From Sorex araneus (lineage: Eukaryota; Chordata; Mammalia; Eulipotyphla; Soricidae): 64,000 nt of DNA. How positions within the stretch are numbered: position 1 is the first letter of the stretch; each line of letters starts with the position of its first letter. Position numbers and translations under genes: made by a program. Below the pieces are notes generated by a model. That model did no database searches and was not told where the DNA came from. It was given only the letters and a program-made list of their open reading frames with translations. The stretch lies in contig NC_073302.1 of the NCBI RefSeq assembly GCF_027595985.1, positions 218,122,354 to 218,186,353 of the forward strand, written 5' to 3'. Shown in pieces: positions 57,386-64,000 of this stretch.

Positions 57386-58499
57386 TCTGTACTGGACACT
57401 TGTGTTCTTCCGATTCAGTGTTCAGACGTACTCTCGTATTGTCTCCTCTTATCATCAACCTTTTGTTGATATTTCTACTTCGCTGAACATGTCAGGTAAG
57501 AAATAAAACTTTTCAAAGCTTTTCATTAGATTTCTTATCCCTAAACTTAGTAGTCTAGTAAAAACAGCAAGTAATAATGGAAGAAAGTATTCTAGTAGAA
57601 TTTTATAAGCTTCATTTTAGCTTGACTTTGACATTTGCTGTGTGATTTTAGACACTGACTTTCTTTCTCTCAAGTGCAAAGTGTTTTTACTTATTTATTA
57701 CATTATATTATATTTTATAGACTTTATAAGCTCAAATACATGTTTATATATGAGTGTTCATTCTCTGTGTTTCCTTTTCTTTTTAAAAGTGATTTTTACA
57801 TGATGCCCACGAAAAAAAGTAAATCACATACACTATTTTGACAGAAACAGAAAATGTAGGTGCTGTAGAAAACTGTTAATGTATATCAGGATCCTTTATC
57901 TGTAATGGTCTTTCCACTTGTATTTGTACTTTATTATTTTACATTTAGTGCTATTTAAAAGTGTCCTTGAGTTTTCTTTCTAAACTAGGTGATAAGAAAA
58001 AATGGGGCATGGGAAATGTGTGAAGTAGTGAACAGTAGGGAGGCAAGTCCTCAAACATAAGGAAGTTTAGGGTCATTTTCATCAAGTGTTGACCAAGAGA
58101 AGCCAAGAAGAAGAGGATGATATGAGGGAGAATAAAATAGGAAATAAGAAAGACTATGGAGGGGATTTATCAAAGAAGGCAAAACCGTTTGGGATAGAAT
58201 GTTGAAGAGAACCAACGATTTCAAATCAATATAGAAAGACTATAGTTAAATATGCTGAGAGCAAGTCAAAGCAGTTTATTTTAATAACTGCTAGGACTAG
58301 AGGCTGTACTATGCCTCGAGTAGAGTACCAGGAGGAAAAGCATTTTAACAAGAAGGCAAGTTGGTGGTTTCTATTCATATTGTCTCTTAGAACACACCTG
58401 GCACTTGGCAATTTTGAATATAAACACGATTCAGAAATGATGCTTCCCATAAATAATACTGGTTATCTAGGGGGATGGAAGAAGCAGAATTTTCAATGT

Positions 58500-58682
58500 T
58501 TTTTTTTTTTGCTCTTTTGCTTTTTGGGTCACACGCAGCGATGCTCAGGGGTTATTCCTGGCTTTGCACTCAGGAATTACTCCTGGCAGAGCTTGGGGGA
58601 AGATATGGGATGCCGAGGATCGAACCCAGGTCGGGCGCGTGCAAGGCAAACGCCCTACCTGCTGTGCTATTGCTCAGGCCCC
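58500..58682 (-). repeat. full-length SINE
   Basis: Reverse copy close to consensus inside the first intron of the C2orf78-like copy B. Confidence 0.92.
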
Positions 58683-59409
58683 ATTCAATATTTTTATTGC
58701 ATTCTAGTTTCTAAGCTAAGTGTATGCTCTGCCTGTAAAAATAAAGAAATGATATCTTCTAACATGAATCAGGAGACTTGATTCTTTTGTGTGATTAAGT
58801 AGTTTCCAAGTTAAGGCTGCTTGTCATCTTCACAAATAGTTTCTTCCTAACATGAGAGCATTTAGATAAAAGTCGACATCTGTTTTAAGATCCTAAGAAG
58901 AAATAGAAAAGTCAAGTCTCACATATCTAATTACACATTTATCTTGGTTGTGTGGAGTCTGAGTTTTCCTACACTAAAAATATTTAACTTTGAGTTTGGT
59001 GATCATTTCTTAAACGTTGGGAGTGACATTTTTCTGGTTGATAAAGACACCGCTGGAACCTGCTACTCTGTGTCTGCTCAACCTATCACAGAATCAAATT
59101 ATCAAGGTGAGTAAAATGAAGAGATGGGAAATCCGGCATTCAATAATTGGGGTCAAATCTGCAAATGGGAAACTGTCCATAGACGGGTGAAATGTAAGCT
59201 TAATAAACTTAGACTTTTAAATTTATGAAACCTGAAGTTAAATAAACTCACTTTAAGTTTAAACTCCACTCACTCATTTTACAGCACCTATTTTCACATT
59301 TAAGATAAGGACTCCTAATGCAGATTGGAAGGCATGATAGGATAATGGCCATGTAGCTTTCATAGAAGAAAACTTCAGGAGCTTAACAAGGAATGCCACA
59401 TTCTCTTTT

Positions 59410-59617
59410 TTTTTTAATTTTTAAAATTTTATTGAATCACCGTGAGATAGTTACAAGCTTTCATGTTTGGGTTAAAATCTCACAATGATTAAACACCCAT
59501 CCCTCCACCAGTGCACATTCTCCACCACCAATATCCCGGGTATACCCCCCGTTTCCCACCCTTTCCCTGCCTCCATGGCAGACAATATTTCCCATAATCT
59601 CTCTCTACTTTGGGGGA
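59410..59617 (-). repeat. L1 3' UTR fragment in the C2orf78-like intron
   Basis: Reverse copy (ttattgaatcaccgtgagat, caccagtgcacattctcca). Absent from the matching intron of copy A near 52,240, where flanking sequence runs through. Inserted after the duplication. The word gaatgccacattc or gaatgccacatttt flanks both sides (target duplication). Confidence 0.8.
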
Positions 59618-59989
59618 ATGCCACATTTTCACAGTTGATCAGTCCCCCAGCATTACCACAGTAACAATAAACTCCATTTCTTAAACTCATGCTTTTGTGA
59701 TTTCTGAAGACATTTTAGATCTCTTATTCTTATGGCACCACATTAACCTTCCCTTAAATGTACAAGAAGATTCTGAATACACCTTGTACTGGGAGATCCT
59801 GTCCAAACTTATCAAGCCTAGAATCTCTACTTGAGCACAGACTTCATGAGGACGTAGTGCTTTATTCCTTCTCTTATTCAATGATATGAAGTATCCATTT
59901 TTTTCGTTAATAAAGTGAAGAAATTGACTATATTATGCTAAGCTCTGTATAGCATTTAATAGTTTACAAATATCTAGCTTGAAAACAAT

Positions 59990-60170
59990 CTTTAGTTTGG
60001 GGGAGGCAGAATGTGGGTCACAGCCCACAGTGCTCAGGTCTTACTCCTGGCTCTGTGCTCAGAGATCACTGCTGAAGGTGCTTAGGGGACTGAATGTGAT
60101 CCTGAGGATCAAACTGAGGTCAGCTCTGAGCAGGGCAGGTACCATACAGACTGCTATCCCTCTGTCCCAA
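59990..60170 (-). repeat. diverged SINE
   Basis: Reverse copy (tgctcaggtcttactcctgg to gctatccctctgtccc) just upstream of the last exon. Confidence 0.65.
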
Positions 60171-60430
60171 GTCTTTTATTTTCAAGTACAGTTTATACAA
60201 AAACTCTTTCAAATACAAAGAAAACCAAGACAACGGCACCACATGAATGACAGTAAAAACTATAACAGTTACCTCCAATCTTCTAGCACAGGGCCATGTC
60301 CATGATCCTTAGAAGAGCTAATAACAATGCCTTGCCCATTGATGGCAGGTGAACAATTGTAGGACCACTAATTGTGTGGAGGGAGTATCTTGTTTACAGG
60401 GACCTGATTTCTTCTTTGGTTTCTTTGTAG

Positions 60431-61005
60431 TGATGAATTCCCTGGGGATGGAGGCTTCCCTTGCATTGCAACCTTCAGGTCAGAAATTTTGTCTGACACA
60501 AACTTCAGAATTTCCCAAGTCTTGCAGAAGCAGGAATCAAATACTTGAGAGGAACCCACCACCTGAGCTCGGGGATGTTCCCATAATAGCACCAGCCCAA
60601 AGGAGTCTGGAACTGCCTCCAGCTACAACTCAAGAACAAACAGATAAGAATTTGTATGAGATGAAAATTGGGCTTTCAAAGTCTCTGGATACCTTACAGA
60701 TCCCAATAGAAAACCAAGATCCTCCACTGTGCCCTTTAGAAATGCCCGATATCCACCAGCTCCTGGCCTGCATTGACCCTCTCAGCCAGGAGCAACAGTC
60801 TGGCACTGAAACTACTGGTCAGGAAAAGAATGGTCTATGTTTTGAGGACCCAGGAACAATTGAAAGTGGGTTTGAATCTGGCGGTAGTTGTGCAGACACC
60901 ACTACACTGGTGGAAGATATACACCTTCCCCAGATCTTTGATCATTTAAAAGACCTAGATCAATGCAAAGATCTGCAGGTAACACCACAGATACCATCAG
61001 TCTGA
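60431..61005 (+). CDS. C2orf78-like last exon, first open segment
   Basis: Open from the acceptor at 60,430 to a TGA at 61,003-61,005. Contains LEMPDIHQLLACIDPLSQEQ and an acidic DTTTLVEDIHLPQIFDHLKD stretch, both conserved in mammalian C2orf78 as I recall it. Stops shortly after the frame change. Confidence 0.75.
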
Positions 61006-62309
61006 ATCAGGTGCAAGAAAATGCAAGTGGCACAAAGCGACCCTCCCATCCAACACGGAAGAAAAAAAATAAGGCCTCTCATCCTCTTGAGGGAGAACCC
61101 AAGGCCAAAATTCCGTCAAAAAACCCAGAACGCTTGCCTGGGGGAGAAGTGATTGTTTGCAATGCTGCAGTCTGTGATGGGTGTCCTGTGACCATGGCCA
61201 AACAGAACAGCAAACCTCAGAAAGCTGCATCCAGCAGGATCAGCAAGACAAATAGCCATGGGCTGGGGAAGACAAAAAAGGCCAGAGAAAACTCTAAGAA
61301 AGCTGAGGAAAGTAAGCAGCCAGGGAACAAGGTCCAGAGAGAAGAGAAGCCCACCATTGCCAGGATAAAACGCAAGAAAAGTGAACCTGAGCTTTGCCAG
61401 GAGGCCTTTAAAAAGCCCCGCAGCTGCCCAGCCATGCGCATGCTGGAGTCTGTGCAAGTGTTTCACACACTGGGGAAGAAGAGTGATCAAAAGCCTGGGT
61501 TCTCTTCCTCCCGGGTCCTGGATAGCTCAAAGAAGCCCAAAGATTTCCATCCATCCTCAGCTGTCAAACCCTGTCTAGGTGCTACAAAGGATGGAAACGT
61601 TCTTGAGGAAAATCAGGTAAGAGGGAAGAAACCAAGCAGCAGTGCCGAAGAACGTTTGTCTCCATCCGAGTATGAGCTGCCACCTCCTGGGAAGGTCAAA
61701 TTGGTACCTTTGCCTTTTCTAACCATGGAGAAGCCTCGAGCTCGACCTGTTCCTCGGAGACCACAGTCTCTGGCTTCACATCGTCCAGCTGCAGCTCACC
61801 CTGCCAGGCCTGGCTCTGCCAACTCAGCTCAGCCAACTGCCTCCAATTCATCCCGGCCAACTACTGCATCTTTGCCAGGTCCTGCCAAGCCAGCTAAGCC
61901 CATTTCGACCAACCCATCTCGACCAGGCATGCTGAACCCTACTAGCCGGCCTATTCCTCAGCCTGCAACTTCTAGACCTGCTCCCTACAGGACAACAGCT
62001 AGCACTTCTCTCCAGCGGGAGCCTCTTCCTGTCACTGTGACCAAGCACCAGGCTCCAGCCAAATGTCAGAGTCAGTTTCTACTCCAAGACTTCCGTTTCC
62101 AACCAATTCCATGGAGAAAGCCCAATGTTCCCGAGCCAGTAATGTCAAAGCCCATCACAAAAGAGCAAAGACCAGAGCGTGAGGCTATGAAAAGGAAGGC
62201 TCAGCAGGAGCGTGAGAACGCTGCCAAATGCACCTCTTTGGGGAAAGTGCAGATTTTTATTGAGAGAGAAGAGATGGACAACTCTCGATACTATGGCTTC
62301 GTAATGTGA
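60963..62309 (+). CDS. C2orf78-like last exon, second open segment
   Basis: Overlaps the first segment by 43 bp in another frame, and its homology starts at about HPTRKKKNKAS. Domain order: basic low-complexity region, MLESVQVFH motif, ELPPPGKVKLVPLPF motif, Pro-rich repeats (about residues 255-340 of this segment), then the conserved tail with QFLLQDFRFQPIPWRKP and ERENAAK. Ends YYGFVM and TGA. Confidence 0.8.
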   Translation: MQRSAGNTTDTISLNQVQENASGTKRPSHPTRKKKNKASHPLEGEPKAKIPSKNPERLPGGEVIVCNAAVCDGCPVTMAKQNSKPQKAASSRISKTNSHGLGKTKKARENSKKAEESKQPGNKVQREEKPTIARIKRKKSEPELCQEAFKKPRSCPAMRMLESVQVFHTLGKKSDQKPGFSSSRVLDSSKKPKDFHPSSAVKPCLGATKDGNVLEENQVRGKKPSSSAEERLSPSEYELPPPGKVKLVPLPFLTMEKPRARPVPRRPQSLASHRPAAAHPARPGSANSAQPTASNSSRPTTASLPGPAKPAKPISTNPSRPGMLNPTSRPIPQPATSRPAPYRTTASTSLQREPLPVTVTKHQAPAKCQSQFLLQDFRFQPIPWRKPNVPEPVMSKPITKEQRPEREAMKRKAQQERENAAKCTSLGKVQIFIEREEMDNSRYYGFVM

Positions 62310-62419
62310 GTAGCTGGGATGGTCGGTGCCACTTTAGGCACCAGGTGGTTGCCATAGACAAACACCTGAGATGCCATAACGTTTCACTCATTCTGATATA
62401 GTTTAATAGGTTAAAGAGA

Positions 62420-63990
62420 TACATTAAAGTTAATAGACTAGTAATAAAAGTTCTGAATTTTGAGTTTGTGTCAACAGTGTTTGTTTTTTGGATGGGGTTG
62501 GAGGATGGCATGAGAAAGTACGGGAATTTAGAGAGAGGACAAAGGGGAAACACACAAGACTGTAAGAAAGAGAAAGAGACTTGGTCTGGGGTTGTAAAGC
62601 CCCAAAGAGTAGAAATTCCATAGGACCGATGATGAGTAGTGTGGGTTAGGCGAATAATATAGCTGATAGGGCATTTGCACTGCATGCGAGGCTAACGCAA
62701 GTTTGATCCTTGCAATCTTATATGATCCCCCGAGTCTCACTAGATGTAATCCTTGACCACAGAGCCAGGAATAAGCCCTGAGCACAACCAAGTATGCCCC
62801 CATTCCCGGTCTCCTCCAAAAATGAATGGGAGAAATGACATGGTGAGGGGGGTTGATTTAAATAATGAAGTTGGAATAGACTGAAGAAGGCAGATGAGTC
62901 TAAGATGACCAGAAGAATAGTAAAAATTTTTTCATGCAGGCTGTCATTATGGCTCAGGACCACCTTTGGAAAATAAAGAGATTTGAGACTAAAGGTTTGG
63001 GTGGTGTATCCATAAATGATCATGGCTGGGGGATGCGAACAAATACATTGGGGAAGAAACCTACCAGATAGTGGTCAATGGCCATAGAGTTATTCAGGGG
63101 TGACAGTTAACAGTGACCAACCCAAGATAAGAGTTGAGGTAGGAAGCCCGAAGATGAGCTCCTGGGAGATGTGAAGATAAATCACCGTGTATTCAGGCCC
63201 GATGGTCAGCACCACTAGATGCATCGTTTCGCTTCACCTTCCCAACAATACTCAAAGCCGGTGTTATGGTGCCACTCTGCAAGCGAGGTTCAACAATGTG
63301 GTCCATATGCCTATGTAAGTTCTTTGGATTTGCAAACTCCCCAAGGTCGCCAAGCCGGCTTTCAAGCCACAGCAGGCTGACATTACTCGAGGAAGAGCTC
63401 AAAATATATTAGCTTTAAGGGCCGGCTAGGTGGTCTTTCTCGGTTCCTGGTGCCTGCAGCCTGCTGTAAATGCCGCTGTTCACGGAAGTTCACTCAAGAA
63501 TCAATGCTATAAATGGCGCTGAGGGCTGGGCCGTGGGGAGGTACCAGACTGGGACATGCGCACTAGGTCGCCACTCCCGAAGCGGTTGGTACCGGTTCTC
63601 CTTTCAGCTGGGAAGCCGTTGGTGGGAAGAGATGGTGCTAGGAAAGTTAGGGGACGATGGATGAAAGGGAAGGAAATGGGGAAGGGCAGGCACAGGGGCA
63701 CCAGGTTGTCATCATGGGAAAGTTGGTGGTTTACATGAAAATGATTTTTAGTGAAAAATTGTATTCCATAAATGAGAGGAACAACAAAAATAGGTTAGAG
63801 CAAATAAAATAGGTTTAAAATAGCAGATCACATACAAGGCCAGAGATAGCTCAATGGGCCGGAATTCATTCTGGATTTCCTTGCTGGATCTTGGGCAGGC
63901 AGCCTGGTTCCCGCCACCACCAGCACCACGTGATGTGACTCCAAAATAACCCCGAGTGTTATAGATGCAAGGACTAAGGAAACACAAAGC
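62420..63990. repeat. duplicated 3' flank (partner of 53,100-54,880)
   Basis: Same landmarks in the same order as copy A, with small gaps; it runs to within about 10 bp of the window edge, so the duplication may extend further. Includes a forward SINE remnant at 62,640-62,815. Confidence 0.8.
62443..62448 (+). terminator. poly(A) signal AATAAA of C2orf78-like copy B
   Basis: About 135 bp after the stop, in a context (gtaataaaagttctgaattt) that is also kept in copy A at 53,121-53,126. Confidence 0.6.
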
Positions 63991-64000
63991 AAGCTGCAGA

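Larger units (their letters stand above)
57489..62309 (+). pseudogene. C2orf78-like gene copy B (frameshifted)
   Basis: Exon 1 is ATGTCAG|GTAAGA at 57,489-57,495, matching the two-residue first exon of C2orf78. Of the long second exon only about 60 bp remain (about 59,046-59,106, donor ATCAAG|GTGAGT). The last exon begins at 60,431 after tttctttgtag, and the phase fits (G plus TG gives V). Its first 180 codons read VMNSLGMEASLALQPSGQKF to PQIFDHLKDLDQCK. The reading frame then changes between 60,963 and 61,005 and stays open for about 430 codons to a stop at 62,309. Typical content: a Lys-rich basic middle, SCPAMRMLESVQVFHTLGKK, a Pro/Ala/Ser repeat region, and the C-terminal block MSKPITKEQRPEREAMKRKA. 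One indel in an otherwise open exon means either recent loss or a sequence error. Loss of most of exon 2 favours a pseudogene or truncated gene. Confidence 0.8.

Overview
The window is mammalian nuclear DNA, most probably from a shrew of the genus Sorex. Dozens of copies of one tRNA-derived SINE (head like gggctggagcgatagcac, pol III B box ggttcgattcc, tail ending in an A-rich run) occur in both orientations. L1 fragments, an RTE-clade LINE, microsatellites and long introns complete a typical mammalian picture. The SINE family and the RTE lineage are what point to Sorex; this is inference from memory of those families, not from a search.

The main gene lies on the minus strand between 27,469 and 7,672. 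It is a divergent tubby-family gene closest to TULP3. Twelve exons can be joined with consensus splice sites and matching phases into one open frame of 521 codons. The N-terminal helix that binds IFT-A in TULP3 is well kept. The C-terminal tubby domain is recognisable but diverged, lacks one expected exon, and has changed phosphoinositide-binding positions. A GC-rich promoter with two CCAAT boxes, GC boxes and a CACGTG E-box lies just upstream of the first exon. Exons 4, 5 and 6 sit in three tandem copies of a module of about 1.5 kb.

Upstream of that promoter (35.6-42.9 kb) is a second, broken copy of the middle of this gene. It lost a splice acceptor and gained stops and indels. It also acquired a foreign exon matching tankyrase-2 (TNKS2), an expanded CCTT/CCCT tract and a 1.9-kb L1 with an inverted 5' end. 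The intact gene still shows the empty site for that L1. The duplication ends at a 5' LTR with a lysine-type primer-binding site and a decayed betaretrovirus-like gag remnant (42.9-44.5 kb). A GC-rich stretch without a recognisable gene follows (44.5-47.9 kb).

The right third carries an RTE LINE fragment on the plus strand (49.3-51.4 kb), joined directly to a pseudogene copy of C2orf78 (51.4-53.1 kb). A second C2orf78-like copy (57.5-62.5 kb) has a long open last exon interrupted by one apparent frameshift. The two copies and their 3' flanks are a direct segmental duplication. The two C2orf78-like copies have lost largely complementary parts of the gene.

The rest (1-7.6 kb, 28-35 kb and 55-57 kb) is intergenic sequence filled with SINEs, L1 3' ends and microsatellites, with no gene I can support.
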